Below the pieces are notes generated by a model that was given only the letters and a program-made list of their open reading frames with translations, ran no database searches and was not told the DNA's origin. A stretch of 64,000 nt of DNA. Origin: JASMTM01 sp964441735 (GTDB taxonomy: Bacteria > Thermotogota > Thermotogae > Petrotogales > Kosmotogaceae). Position numbers and translations under genes: made by a program. How positions within the stretch are numbered: the first letter of the stretch is position 1; each line of letters opens with the position of its first letter. The stretch spans positions 1-64,000 of the forward strand of contig CAYTVB010000006.1 of NCBI GenBank assembly GCA_964441735.1, in the 5' to 3' direction. Positions 43,915 through 54,147 of this stretch are shown one piece after another.

Positions 43915-44829
43915 TTATTGAACATCTTCTCTTATATTGGTGAAATCCATAATAAAATTGTCTTTTTCCCGCCACTTTTTTCTTACTTTTACAAATAATT
44001 CCAGATACACATTTTGATCAAAAAGGTATTCTATGTCTTTTCTTGCAAGCGTGCCAATTTTTTTTATCATTTTACCCTGTTTACCTATTATAATGGGTTT
44101 TTGTGATTTCCTTTCAACAACTATATCTGCCCTTATTAAAGTAATACCATTTTCTTTTTCGATAAAATCTCTTACTTCTATACCAATACAATACGGTACT
44201 TCTTTTTCTGTTAAATAAAGCACTTTTTCTCTGATTATCTCAGAGGCCATAAATCTGTACGATCTATCAGTAATTATATCTTCAGGAAATAAAGGTTTTC
44301 CAGCAGGTAATTTGCTGTATAAAACATCAATAAATTTATCGATACCAGTACCATTTTTTGCAGAAATCTCGATTGTTTCTACAGTATTTTCAAATAATTC
44401 TTCAGCTTTCGATTTGAACAGTTTAATTTTTTCAGGGTTGCTGATAGAATCAATCTTATTTATGAGAAGTATTACAGGTATTTTAGAAGAATTAACATAT
44501 TTTGAAACAAGAAAATCTGATTTTCTTATTCCGTCAACCAGATCCATCATAACCGCAATTAAATCTGAGCCCTGAAGAGCACCGACTGCAATTTTCACCA
44601 TATAATTGCCGAGTTTATGCAGGGGCTTATGAATACCGGGTGTATCATAAAAAATTATCTGACCACTTTCATTTGTAAGAATTCCAGCAATTCTATTTCT
44701 TGTTGTCTGAATTTTATCTGAAACTATTGCTATCTTTTCCCCTATTAAATAATTAATCAGGGTTGATTTTCCCACATTGGGTTTTCCTACAACTGTTACC
44801 GTTCCCGATATATATTTCTTTTCATTCAT
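43915..44829 (-). CDS. era: GTPase Era
   Basis: A 304-residue GTPase that binds 16S rRNA and helps assemble the 30S subunit. G1 is VGKPNVGKST near 13-22, G3 FYDTPGIHKP near 57-66, G4 LINKID near 122; the C-terminal KH domain includes IIGKQGKMIKKIG near 248. Its ATG overlaps the glyS stop by 4 bases (ATGA), so translation is probably coupled; no good ribosome site of its own is seen. Confidence 0.96.
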   Translation of the reverse strand: MNEKKYISGTVTVVGKPNVGKSTLINYLIGEKIAIVSDKIQTTRNRIAGILTNESGQIIFYDTPGIHKPLHKLGNYMVKIAVGALQGSDLIAVMMDLVDGIRKSDFLVSKYVNSSKIPVILLINKIDSISNPEKIKLFKSKAEELFENTVETIEISAKNGTGIDKFIDVLYSKLPAGKPLFPEDIITDRSYRFMASEIIREKVLYLTEKEVPYCIGIEVRDFIEKENGITLIRADIVVERKSQKPIIIGKQGKMIKKIGTLARKDIEYLFDQNVYLELFVKVRKKWREKDNFIMDFTNIREDVQ

Positions 44830-46883
44830 TTTTCAACGCCTGATAGTAATTGTGAAAGATCTGCAATGCTCAAAAACAATTGATCCAGTGCCTTTAAAAA
44901 GCATAAACGGTTTAATCTAATATCTGTTTGTTTATCCATTACGAAAACGTTGTCAAAGTAATTGTCAATAGGTTCCTTTAGTTTGATGAGTTCACTGAGA
45001 ACTAAATCAAATTTACGTTCTTCAAGTGCTCTATGAATTTTATTTTTAGCATTTATGTAAGCGTTAAAAAGTTCTTTTTCTTCTTTTACAATGAATATTT
45101 TTCCATCGTATTCAGTTGAATCATGCTTTTTGCTTATGTTATGAACACGCTGATAAGCAATTAATAGCTTTTCAAAATCTTCTCCTTTGAATATTGATGT
45201 TAATGAACGTGCCAGTAAATCTCCTGGATGAGTTTTTGTCCACCATTGTCTTACAGCTCTTGCTACTTCGAGAGAAAAACCATTTTCCATTAAGAATGCT
45301 TCGTATCTTGTTTCTGAAAAGCTTTCCAACTGCTTTGAAAGGTCTTCATAAGTCCGTTGAAGTAGTTCTGAACTTTTCTTCAACAGTTTTTTAAGATCAA
45401 TATCCCAGCCCATATTTGTTACTGTTCTAAATATGTGGTTTATCTTTCTCCTCAATGCATAAGGGTCCTTTGAACCAGTAGGTATGTTACCAAGCGCGAA
45501 GTTCCCTACAATTGTATCTACTCTATCAGCTACTCCTGTTATTGCTCCGGTAATTGTTTCAAAGTTTTCACTTGCAGGTTCATAAAATTCCTGAATACCC
45601 ATTGACACATCATAATTCTCACCGGATTTTTCAGCATAGATTCTTCCAATAATTCCCTGAAGTTCCGGAAATTCATAGACTACCATGGTACCCAGATCAG
45701 CTCTTGAAAGCAATGCAGTTCTTTTAACACTGTTACTTAATTCTGCATCATCTGAATTGTTATCTAAATCCTTATAAATCAATTCGGATAAAGTCTTTAT
45801 ACGTTGTGTTTTTTCATAATATGTTCCCAAACCGGCCTGAAAAAGCATTTCTTTCAATGAATCAACATAGCTTTTCAGAGGCTTTGATAGATCCTTTACA
45901 AAGTAAAAATGAGCATCCTCAAGTCTTGCGTTAATAACCTTTTCATAACCTGTTCTGATATTACCTTCTTGATCTTCAGGTCCATCTTGAAATGCAACAA
46001 ATGCATTTCCGATTTTGCTGTTATTATACGCTGGGAAAGTCCTCAGATGATGTTTTATTGTAACTATTATTATTTCTTCAGGTAATTCAAGAAACTTTTC
46101 CAAAAACTTCCCGGTTATTGCTCTCGGATATTCTGTTATTGCGATTGTTTCATCTATCAGTTGAGAATCACGAGGAATTCTCAAATTATTTTCTTCTTCT
46201 ATTCTGTTAAGCTCGTCTATTACCCTTTTTCTGCGCTCTGTAGGACTTGCAATTACAAGGGAATTCCTTAACTGTTCAAAGTAATTATTGGGTGTAACTT
46301 CAACCTCATCATAAAAAAACCTATGACCAAAAGTAATATTACTGGCTTTTTTACCAAAAATCTCGAGATCAAGTGTTTTTTCGCCATGCATTGCTACTAT
46401 CCATCTTACAGGTCTTACAAACTTATAATTTCCGTTACCCCATCTCATTGGTCTTTTGAATTCTAGCTCGGAGATCACTTTCTTAAATATTTCTGGAAGA
46501 ACCATTTCAGTAGATTTACCTTTCATTTTACGTTTAAGAAATACATAGCGATTACCATTCACTTCCTTTATTTCTATATCCTGAAGTGTGGCATTATTTC
46601 CTTTCATAAATCCTTTCAAAGCTTTCGTGGGCTCATCATTTTTATAGGCAATATTTTCTGCAGGTCCTCTTTTTTCCTCAATGGTATCCTCTTGCCTATC
46701 AGATAATTCGTATATGAGTACCCCGATCCTTCGACTCGCAAAAAACACTTCATAATCATCATATTTGAGCCTTCTATCTTTTAGAAGTGCTGGTATTTTA
46801 TCGCCTATTTGTTTTACTACTGAATGGATTTCGCTTGGTGGAAGTTCTTCTACTCCGATCTCTAATAGTGCATTATTCTTCAT
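44826..46883 (-). CDS. glyS: Glycine-tRNA ligase beta subunit
   Basis: About 685 residues, the tRNA-binding subunit of the bacterial heterotetrameric (alpha2beta2) glycyl-tRNA synthetase. LLEIGVEELPPSEI at the N-terminus, KRPMRWGNGNYKFVRPVRWI near 145, ITEYPRAITGKF near 258, and an HD-like middle followed by the DALR anticodon-binding region are typical. An in-frame ATG at 46889 touches AGAGG; ATG at 46883, 6 bases after it, is better. It overlaps glyQ by 11 bases and era by 4. Confidence 0.96.
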   Translation of the reverse strand: MKNNALLEIGVEELPPSEIHSVVKQIGDKIPALLKDRRLKYDDYEVFFASRRIGVLIYELSDRQEDTIEEKRGPAENIAYKNDEPTKALKGFMKGNNATLQDIEIKEVNGNRYVFLKRKMKGKSTEMVLPEIFKKVISELEFKRPMRWGNGNYKFVRPVRWIVAMHGEKTLDLEIFGKKASNITFGHRFFYDEVEVTPNNYFEQLRNSLVIASPTERRKRVIDELNRIEEENNLRIPRDSQLIDETIAITEYPRAITGKFLEKFLELPEEIIIVTIKHHLRTFPAYNNSKIGNAFVAFQDGPEDQEGNIRTGYEKVINARLEDAHFYFVKDLSKPLKSYVDSLKEMLFQAGLGTYYEKTQRIKTLSELIYKDLDNNSDDAELSNSVKRTALLSRADLGTMVVYEFPELQGIIGRIYAEKSGENYDVSMGIQEFYEPASENFETITGAITGVADRVDTIVGNFALGNIPTGSKDPYALRRKINHIFRTVTNMGWDIDLKKLLKKSSELLQRTYEDLSKQLESFSETRYEAFLMENGFSLEVARAVRQWWTKTHPGDLLARSLTSIFKGEDFEKLLIAYQRVHNISKKHDSTEYDGKIFIVKEEKELFNAYINAKNKIHRALEERKFDLVLSELIKLKEPIDNYFDNVFVMDKQTDIRLNRLCFLKALDQLFLSIADLSQLLSGVEK

Positions 46884-47730
46884 AATCATCCTCTTTCATT
46901 TTCCGGTATTCCGAAGCTACATTTTTGGCCATATCTCTTATCGATTTAATGTAGGTTTGTCTTTGCATTACACTGATAGCATTTCTTGCATCAAGCAAAT
47001 TGAAGGTGTGAGAACATTTCATCAAATAATCATAAGCCGGCAGTAAAAGACTATTATTCAAGCATACATCACATTCTTCTCTGTACATTTCATAAAGCTT
47101 AAAGAGTTTTTCTGTATCTGCCAATTCGAAATTATATGATGAGAACTGTTTTTCATTTTCTATAAAAACATCGCCATATTTGATATGTTCATTCCAATCA
47201 ATATCAAAAAAGTTATCTGTCTTCTGAAGATACATAGCTATTCGTTCAAGACCATATGTGATTTCAAGGGACACCTTATCTACGGGTATTCCTCCTACCT
47301 GTTGAAAATAAGTGTACTGAGTTATTTCCATACCATCAAGCCAGACTTCCCAGCCTACTCCCCAGGCACCTAATGTAGGAGATTCCCAATTATCTTCAAC
47401 AAAACGAATATCATGATTTTTAGGATTAATACCAAGAGCTCTCAATGAATCGAGATAAATTTCCTGAGAATTTTCAGGTGAGGGTTTAATCAATACCTGG
47501 TACTGAAAATACCTCTGCGTTCTCATGGGATTTTCAGCATATCTACCATCGGTTGGTCTTCTGCACGGTTGAAGAAAAGCGACTCTCCAGGGCTCTTTTC
47601 CAAGCGACCTTAAAAACGTAGAAGGATGAAAGGTTCCTGCTCCCATTTCCATGTCGTATGGTTGATCAATAATACATCCTTTACCGGCCCAATAACTATT
47701 GAGATTTGCTATGACGTCCTGTAAAAACAT
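46873..47730 (-). CDS. glyQ: Glycine-tRNA ligase alpha subunit
   Basis: A 285-residue class II synthetase catalytic subunit that charges tRNA-Gly. DVIANLNSYWAGKGCIIDQP starts the protein, EMGAGTFHPSTFLRSLG near 27, RRPTDGRYAENPMRTQRYFQ near 57 holds the class II Arg, and WEVWLDGMEITQYTYFQQ near 128 is the glycine-binding region. GGAGGGG precedes the ATG. Its partner gene glyS overlaps its end. No T-box leader is present, as the gene sits inside an operon. Confidence 0.97.
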   Translation of the reverse strand: MFLQDVIANLNSYWAGKGCIIDQPYDMEMGAGTFHPSTFLRSLGKEPWRVAFLQPCRRPTDGRYAENPMRTQRYFQYQVLIKPSPENSQEIYLDSLRALGINPKNHDIRFVEDNWESPTLGAWGVGWEVWLDGMEITQYTYFQQVGGIPVDKVSLEITYGLERIAMYLQKTDNFFDIDWNEHIKYGDVFIENEKQFSSYNFELADTEKLFKLYEMYREECDVCLNNSLLLPAYDYLMKCSHTFNLLDARNAISVMQRQTYIKSIRDMAKNVASEYRKMKEDDYEE

Positions 47731-47742
47731 CTTCCCCTCCGT

Positions 47743-49413
47743 TCATTCAACAGAAATGAGATAATAGTAGTATGGCTGGTTGCCTTTATGAAGCTCAAAT
47801 TCAAGATCTTCAAATTTATCAGATAATGAATCAATTAATTTCTCAGCCTGCTCTTTTTTTACGTCAGTTCCGTAAAATATGGTTACAATTTCTTTGTCTT
47901 CATCATCTTTAACTGCATCCTTTAATGACTCAATTATCACTTTTTCCAGTCTTCTGCCACTGGCAATCATTTCATTTCTGCCCATGGCAATATATTCGCC
48001 TTTTTTTACCTTTTTACCTTTAATACTTGAATCACGTATCGAATGAGTAACGGAAATTGGATAGACTGTTTCTATTACCTCTTCCATTTCCTTAACCAGT
48101 TCATTTATTTCCAGTTCATCATTATAAACCGTAAGTGCAGCTATACCTTCCTGCACTGTCTTCGTTGGAATAACGGTAATTTTCTTTTTTCGATTTTTTT
48201 CCATAACGTTGCGTGCTGCTTCCTGAGCTGTCAAAATAATATTTGGATTGTTGGGCAATACAATAACTGAAGGACTTTTTATTTTTTCCATTGAACCAAG
48301 TAGGTTTTTCATACTGGGATTCATAGTTTGTCCACCCCTGATTATTGCATCTGCTCCCAAACTGTTCATTATATCACTTAATCCCTCACCGGGCGAAACT
48401 GAGATCAATCCATGATTTTTACCCTCTGCAATATTCTTTTCTTCTTCAGCCTCATCAACCAGATCTACAACGTGTTCATGCTGTACCTTCATATTATCTA
48501 TTTTTACCTTTTTCAATGAGCCATAATTCAGTAGTTTCTCAATTATTTCGCCGGGATGATTGGTATGAATATGAATTTTTAAGATATTATCCTGATTGAC
48601 CACCACAATAGAATCGCCCATATCGTTGAAGTATTCCTTCAGTTCGCTGGTTATTTCATCTTTACTTTTTTCATTATTACCAAATCCAAGGATCAGTTCA
48701 GTACAATAATAATATTTGAGTTCCTCTTTAACAATATCAACAAGCTTTTCTGCTGATGTTGTACCGGTTTCTGTTGATAATTCAAGCAACTCTACATCAG
48801 TTTCACCTTTAGCTGCTAGCTCAAAACCTTCCATTATGTAAGCCAGTCCTTTTGCACCGGCATCCACTACACCTGCTTCTCTTAATTTCGCAAGTAATTG
48901 TGGTGTTTTTCTCACCGTTTCTTTCGCGATTTTTGAAAGCCCTTCAAAGTAATCAGTAAATTCATCTATACCTTCAAGTTTCTCAGTTGCTTGAATAGCC
49001 AGTTCTTTAATTAGGGTCAACATTGTACCCTCTACTGGCTTCATAACTGACTTATAGGCTACTTTTCTGGACTCTTCAAGACATTCAGTAAATGCTTTTG
49101 TTGTTAGCAACTTTCTGCCATTTACCCCTTCTGAAAAGCCTCTAAAAATCTGGGACAATATTACTCCAGAGTTTCCTCTGGCTCCCATTAACATGCCCAT
49201 CTTTACTGCATTAACTACTTCAGGTAAATCTTCATTTTTAGTTTTGTCAAGATACTCCACTGCTTCCAGTATTGCAGCAGACATGTTTGATCCTGTGTCA
49301 CCGTCGGGTACAGGAAATACGTTAAGAGCATTTATTTCATCCTTATTGGCAAGCAAACGCTCAGCGGCTTTTTTAAAAGCCAACACAAAAAACTTACCGT
49401 TGAGCCTTTTCAT
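47743..49413 (-). CDS. fakA: DAK2-domain fatty acid kinase, FakA/YloV-like
   Basis: About 556 residues. The N-terminal DhaL/DAK2 ATP-binding domain has NVFPVPDGDTGSNM near 32 with the Asp-rich metal site and GARGNSGVILSQIFRG near 84. The middle and C-terminal regions are DegV-like and match the YloV length. FakA phosphorylates fatty acids held by a FakB protein so that they can enter phospholipids; a DegV/FakB gene is at 22685-23512. ATG at 49413 follows AGGAGG by 9 bases; the longer frame would run into the previous gene. It lies after an Asp23 gene, like yloU-yloV of Bacillus. Confidence 0.88.
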   Translation of the reverse strand: MKRLNGKFFVLAFKKAAERLLANKDEINALNVFPVPDGDTGSNMSAAILEAVEYLDKTKNEDLPEVVNAVKMGMLMGARGNSGVILSQIFRGFSEGVNGRKLLTTKAFTECLEESRKVAYKSVMKPVEGTMLTLIKELAIQATEKLEGIDEFTDYFEGLSKIAKETVRKTPQLLAKLREAGVVDAGAKGLAYIMEGFELAAKGETDVELLELSTETGTTSAEKLVDIVKEELKYYYCTELILGFGNNEKSKDEITSELKEYFNDMGDSIVVVNQDNILKIHIHTNHPGEIIEKLLNYGSLKKVKIDNMKVQHEHVVDLVDEAEEEKNIAEGKNHGLISVSPGEGLSDIMNSLGADAIIRGGQTMNPSMKNLLGSMEKIKSPSVIVLPNNPNIILTAQEAARNVMEKNRKKKITVIPTKTVQEGIAALTVYNDELEINELVKEMEEVIETVYPISVTHSIRDSSIKGKKVKKGEYIAMGRNEMIASGRRLEKVIIESLKDAVKDDEDKEIVTIFYGTDVKKEQAEKLIDSLSDKFEDLEFELHKGNQPYYYYLISVE

Positions 49414-49426
49414 CTCAACGTTCCTC

Positions 49427-49768
49427 CTAGTCCTGAATTCCAACTACGTAAACATTTACTTTTACAGCCGTTGCCTCAATGTATTCCTTAAGACGGTGAA
49501 AAACGTTTTCCTGGATGTTTTTGGCAACTACCGGAATATTAACTCCATACTCAAGCACAAGCTCAATATCCAGTATCAATGAACCATCGATCTCTTCGTT
49601 CACCTTTATACCATGTCTTTCTTCCGAACCAAAAAGTCGTGATAACAGTCCCTGTTGTGTAGTACCAACGTTTACAGGACCATAAGATTCTGCCACAACT
49701 TTTTTTACTATAGATGTTATGACCTGTAATGAAATTTCTACCTTACCGTACTCTGTTGTTATTAACAC
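49427..49768 (-). CDS. Asp23/Gls24-family protein (YloU-like)
   Basis: About 113 residues with the Asp23 fold: GKVEISLQVITSIVKKVVAE at the start, a short Gly-rich middle, then SLILDIELVLEYGVNIPVVAKNIQENV. Cytoplasmic; some relatives tether to membranes in Firmicutes, where yloU precedes yloV (fakA) as here. The first GTG (49777) lies inside GAGGTG, so GTG at 49768 is the start. It overlaps dxs by 26 bases. A link to envelope or lipid homeostasis is inferred from the neighbour only. Confidence 0.85.
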   Translation of the reverse strand: MLITTEYGKVEISLQVITSIVKKVVAESYGPVNVGTTQQGLLSRLFGSEERHGIKVNEEIDGSLILDIELVLEYGVNIPVVAKNIQENVFHRLKEYIEATAVKVNVYVVGIQD

Positions 49769-51647
49769 GGAATTCACCTCGCAATTCTAATATCCTTCTT
49801 TCTAAACTATCACAATCCAGTGAAAGGTCTTTTAAAACCTCTTCTCTTGTTCCCTGTTCTGAAAATTTATCATCTATTCCTATGTTTTTAACGCTTATAC
49901 CTATTCCACAATCATTCAAATAATTCATCACGGCGTTACCAAATCCACCCAATCTTGTTCCTTCTTCTATGGTTATTATCTGACTATAATTTTTTGCAAT
50001 ATCATCAAGAGTTTTGGCATCAAGAGGTTTAATAGCCCTGCAATTATACATTGATATATCATGTTTTTTGCACACAGGCAGAACCCTATCAACCATGCTT
50101 CCTACAGCAAGAACTACTGTTTCGTATTTTTCACTTGCTTCATTAATTCTATTCCATCTAAAAACATCTATTTTTTTCATTTCGTTTATTATAGTATCGG
50201 GTTCGCCTTTTTTGGTTTCTCTTGGATATCTTATGAAAACGGGCCCTTCAAGTCTTTCTTCGTTCAATATTGAGTAGAGCATATCGGAAAGCTCCTGTAA
50301 TCCTGATGGTGCAAATAGTTTTATATTGGGTACTGCATTTAAATAAGAAATATCAAATATTCCATTATGAGTTGGGCCATCGTGACCAACTATTCCAGCT
50401 CTGTCTATAACAAATATTATAGGTAATTTCTGCAATGCAACATCGTGTATGATCTGGTCATAAGCTCTCTGTAGAAATGTAGAGTAAACAGCAAAAACTG
50501 GTCGAAAGCCCCGTGTTGCCAATCCAGCACCGAAATTTGTGCATAGTTGTTCTGTAATGCCAAGGTCATAAAAACGCCCGGGAAATTCTTTAGCAAAGAA
50601 ATTCATCCCTGTTCCATCAGGCATTGCTGCTGTTATTCCAACAATTCGTCTATCATTCTTAGCCAGTTGCTTTAATGTTTTTCCAAAAATCTCACTATAC
50701 GAGACAAAGTTATGATCCTTTATGTTCATACCTGTTTCAGGATCAAATTTTGACATGCTATGATAGGCATCAGGTTTTTCCTCAGCATAACCAAGTCCTC
50801 TCCCTTTTTTGGTTACTGCATGGATGACAAAAGGTTCATCGAATTTCTTTACCAGCTCAAATAGTTCAACGAGATCCTTTATTTTGTTGCCATCGACGGG
50901 ACCGAGATAATTCAATCCAAAATCTTCAAATATGTTTCGCCCGAGCATTGCATGTTTAATTCCGCTCTTTAAATTTGAAAGCAAATGCTCAACACCTTTA
51001 AGTTTCATCGTTTCAAGAGATTCTCTAATTTCCTCTTTCATTTCTCTGTAAAAAGGATTCAATCTGAGTTCATCCAGTTTAGAGGATAACGAACCTACAT
51101 TTTTGCTTATACTCATTCCATTATCATTAATTACTAGAACTATCTTTGAATTTAGCTCATTCATCTGATTCAGAGCTTCAAGACTGGAACCTGATGTCAG
51201 TGCCCCATCTCCAACCACCACTACAATTTTTCTGTAATCTCTGTCCATTTCCAGGGCTTTTTCTATACCCAAAGCCACCGGAATACCTGTTCCTACATGA
51301 CCTGCACCAAAAATATCATATGTGCTTTCGTTACGCTTTACAAATCCACTTATTCCATCCTTTTGGCGTAGTGTTTTAAAAGAATGGTACCTTCCCGTTA
51401 AAAGCTTATGTGTATATGCCTGGTGTCCTGTATCCCATATAATAATATCTTTTGATGGATCAAATATTTTGTAAAGTGCGATTGTTAGTTCGATGGTACC
51501 TAGATTAGATGCTAAATGCCCTGTATTCTTCGAAATCACGTTAATAATGTAATCTCTAAAATTATCAGCAAGAGCATTCAATTCTGTGTAAGAATAATTT
51601 TTCAGTTTTTTAAATAGTGGTTCTTCATATTTACCCATTATCCTCAC
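49743..51647 (-). CDS. dxs: 1-Deoxy-D-xylulose-5-phosphate synthase
   Basis: First enzyme of the MEP isoprenoid pathway: pyruvate plus glyceraldehyde 3-phosphate to DXP, thiamine-dependent. About 634 residues: GHLASNLGTIELTIALYKIF near 41, the thiamine motif VGDGALTSGSSLEALN near 146 ending in INDNGMSIS, DLGITEQ near 366 with the conserved Glu, and IVGHDGPTHNG near 417. GTG at 51647 (7 bases after AAAGGA) is favoured over TTG 51650; ATG 51638 is also possible. It overlaps folD by 17 bases. The product also feeds thiamine and pyridoxal synthesis. Confidence 0.96.
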   Translation of the reverse strand: MRIMGKYEEPLFKKLKNYSYTELNALADNFRDYIINVISKNTGHLASNLGTIELTIALYKIFDPSKDIIIWDTGHQAYTHKLLTGRYHSFKTLRQKDGISGFVKRNESTYDIFGAGHVGTGIPVALGIEKALEMDRDYRKIVVVVGDGALTSGSSLEALNQMNELNSKIVLVINDNGMSISKNVGSLSSKLDELRLNPFYREMKEEIRESLETMKLKGVEHLLSNLKSGIKHAMLGRNIFEDFGLNYLGPVDGNKIKDLVELFELVKKFDEPFVIHAVTKKGRGLGYAEEKPDAYHSMSKFDPETGMNIKDHNFVSYSEIFGKTLKQLAKNDRRIVGITAAMPDGTGMNFFAKEFPGRFYDLGITEQLCTNFGAGLATRGFRPVFAVYSTFLQRAYDQIIHDVALQKLPIIFVIDRAGIVGHDGPTHNGIFDISYLNAVPNIKLFAPSGLQELSDMLYSILNEERLEGPVFIRYPRETKKGEPDTIINEMKKIDVFRWNRINEASEKYETVVLAVGSMVDRVLPVCKKHDISMYNCRAIKPLDAKTLDDIAKNYSQIITIEEGTRLGGFGNAVMNYLNDCGIGISVKNIGIDDKFSEQGTREEVLKDLSLDCDSLERRILELRGEFRVNNNRVR

Positions 51648-52467
51648 CAAAACTTCCTTTAGTAGCGTTCACAAGATGTTTAAACAATAAGGCTGTAGTA
51701 ACGGTACCTACTCCACCTGGTACGGGCGTTATATGCTTCACCTTATCCTTCACGCTATCAAAATCTACGTCCCCAACCATTTTACCATCAACAAAATTTA
51801 TGCCAACATCTACTACTGTGGACTCATTTCTTATATCTCGTTCAGTGACAAAGTTCGCTTTACCAACAGCTACTACAAGTATTTCTGCATTTCTCATTTT
51901 ATTCTCTATTTTCTCTGTTCTCGAATGACAGATTGTAACGGTTGCATCTACTCCTTTTTTAAGCATAAGCAGAGCCAACGGTTTCCCAACGGTTGTCGAT
52001 CTTCCTACAATCGTTACATCCTTACCTTTAAGATCAACATCATAGTAACTGAGTATTTCCATAATGGCTTCAGCAGTAGGTGGCTTAAAAATGGGTTTGT
52101 CAAGAGCTAACCAGCCAAAATTTCTAGCCGTTCTTCCTTCAATGTCTTTTTCAGCCTTTAGTTTTTCAGCTATTAGATTGTGAGGAACATTTTTTAGCGG
52201 ATGCATTACCATTACTCCATCTATTGAAGCATCGCTATTAATCTCTACAATATCTTCTTCAGGATTTTCTGACGCTTCTCTTTCTACAATTTCGAAGTTC
52301 AATTTTTCGCCTTTTTTTCTGATACTTTTCATGTACGATTTTGTAGCTTTATCTGGGTCACTTGTATATATAAGCATTTTTGGTTTTTTTTCGATAGTTT
52401 TGACTGAATCATCAATTTCACTGTAAATTGACTCTGCAATGGGTTTACCTGTAAATATTTTACTCAT
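51631..52467 (-). CDS. folD: Methylenetetrahydrofolate dehydrogenase/cyclohydrolase
   Basis: A 278-residue bifunctional enzyme that interconverts methylene-, methenyl- and formyl-tetrahydrofolate. The catalytic Lys lies in KSYMKSIRKKGE near 46, the Asp-containing DGVMVMHPL near 83 (other FolDs have DGILVQLPL), the NADP site in VGRSTTVGKPLALLM near 154 and the C-terminal ITPVPGGVGTVTTALL. It is next to fhs, giving two consecutive C1 steps. GAGGTG precedes the ATG. Confidence 0.95.
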   Translation of the reverse strand: MSKIFTGKPIAESIYSEIDDSVKTIEKKPKMLIYTSDPDKATKSYMKSIRKKGEKLNFEIVEREASENPEEDIVEINSDASIDGVMVMHPLKNVPHNLIAEKLKAEKDIEGRTARNFGWLALDKPIFKPPTAEAIMEILSYYDVDLKGKDVTIVGRSTTVGKPLALLMLKKGVDATVTICHSRTEKIENKMRNAEILVVAVGKANFVTERDIRNESTVVDVGINFVDGKMVGDVDFDSVKDKVKHITPVPGGVGTVTTALLFKHLVNATKGSFGEDNG

Positions 52468-52476
52468 AATAACACC

Positions 52477-54147
52477 TCAAAACAAACCACTTATGGTTCC
52501 ATCTTCGTCAACATCGATTTTGGTTGCTCCCGGTACTTTTGGTAATCCAGGCATAAGTAGAATACTGCCAGCGACAGCTACTAAAAATCCAGCCCCAGCA
52601 GAAAGAGTGAGATCTCTAATATTGAACGTATATTCACCCGGTGCCCCTTTAATATCAGCATTATCTGTAACCGAATACTGCGTCTTAGCAACTATAACCG
52701 GAAGATTCCCGTATCCATGTTTTTTGAATAATCTTAATTTCTTTTTTGCAGCAGATTCATAATTCACTTCACTTGCTCTATAAATCTCCTTTGCCAATTT
52801 TTCTATCTTCTCTTCAGCAGGATCATCAAGAGAGAACAACGGCTTAAATCTGTTTTCTTTGCTGTTATCAATTTCGTCAGCTACTTTCTTTGCCAATTCA
52901 AGTCCACCTTCTGAACCTTTCTTCCATACATCTGATAATTCAAATATCATATTGTTTTCTCTGCATAATCTACCAAAAGTCTTTATCTCATTTTCTGTAT
53001 CATTATCAAATTTATTTAGAGCAACTATAACGGGGATATTGTATTTACTCATGTTTTCGTAATGTACTTTGAGATTTTCAAAACCTTTCTCCAGTGCCTT
53101 CAAATTTTCATTATCCAGTTCATCATCAGAAACACCCCCATTTGATTTTAAGGCGCGAATCGATGCCACTAAAACAACGGCGGAGGGATCAAAATCTCCT
53201 GTCTGACTGACAAAATCCAGGAATTTCTCTCCTCCAAGTTCTGCACCAAATCCTGCTTCAGTCACTACATAATCACTTAGTTTTAACGCCAGTTTCGTGG
53301 CCATGAGAGAATTGGTACCATGAGCAATGTTTGCAAAAGGTCCACCATGAACAAAAGCTGGTGTCCCTTCAATTGTTTGAACAAGGTTTGGATTTAGAGC
53401 ATGTTTCAAAAGAGCTGTCATTGCTCCATTTATCTCAAGCGATTCTGCTTTAACAAATTCTCTTGAATAATTCCTTCCAATCACAATATTGCCAAGTCGT
53501 TTTTTAAGATCCGTAATATTCGTAGCAAGACACAATATTGCCATTATTTCAGAAGCAGCTGTAATTATAAAACTATCTTCCCGGGGGTATCCGTTAGAGT
53601 GTCCACCAAGTCCAACAATAATCTCTCTCAATGCTCTATCATTCATGTCAACCGTTCTTGGCCAATATATTCTCGTTGGATCTATACCCAGTTTATTACC
53701 AAATTTAATATGGGCATCAATAACTGCCGATAAGAGATTATGAGCTATTGATATTGCGTGCATGTCACCTGTAAAATGCAGGTTTATATCTTCCATTGGG
53801 AGTACCTGAGAATAACCTCCGCCTGCTGCACCACCCTTAATACCCATTATAGGACCAACAGATGGTTCTCTTAATGTAACCACTGAGTTTTTGCCTAATT
53901 TGTTCAGGGCCATTGTTAGTCCTATGGAGTTTGTTGTTTTTCCTTCACCTGCGCTTGTTGGACTCATTGCGGTTACAAGAATTAATTTGCCGTCTTTCTC
54001 TTTTTTTAACGTTTCCTGTAATCGATGAGAAACCTTTGCAATATAATCTCCATGAAGTGTCAACGATTCTTCCGGAATATTCAATTTTTTTGCAACTTCT
54101 TTTATGGGTTTTAAGGTAGCCTTTTGAGCTATTTCAATATCTTCCAT
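52477..54147 (-). CDS. fhs: Formate-tetrahydrofolate ligase
   Basis: Makes 10-formyl-tetrahydrofolate from formate, ATP and tetrahydrofolate. The 556-residue protein has the ATP loop MSPTSAGEGKTTNSIGL near 62, EPSVGPIMGIKGGAAGGGYSQ-like region near 94, DMNDRALRE, GPFANIAHG near 274 and AGAGFLVAVAGSILLMPGLP near the end. The enzyme is typical of anaerobes; with folD it supplies C1 units for purines and formylmethionine. GGGGGGG precedes the ATG. Confidence 0.96.
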   Translation of the reverse strand: MEDIEIAQKATLKPIKEVAKKLNIPEESLTLHGDYIAKVSHRLQETLKKEKDGKLILVTAMSPTSAGEGKTTNSIGLTMALNKLGKNSVVTLREPSVGPIMGIKGGAAGGGYSQVLPMEDINLHFTGDMHAISIAHNLLSAVIDAHIKFGNKLGIDPTRIYWPRTVDMNDRALREIIVGLGGHSNGYPREDSFIITAASEIMAILCLATNITDLKKRLGNIVIGRNYSREFVKAESLEINGAMTALLKHALNPNLVQTIEGTPAFVHGGPFANIAHGTNSLMATKLALKLSDYVVTEAGFGAELGGEKFLDFVSQTGDFDPSAVVLVASIRALKSNGGVSDDELDNENLKALEKGFENLKVHYENMSKYNIPVIVALNKFDNDTENEIKTFGRLCRENNMIFELSDVWKKGSEGGLELAKKVADEIDNSKENRFKPLFSLDDPAEEKIEKLAKEIYRASEVNYESAAKKKLRLFKKHGYGNLPVIVAKTQYSVTDNADIKGAPGEYTFNIRDLTLSAGAGFLVAVAGSILLMPGLPKVPGATKIDVDEDGTISGLF

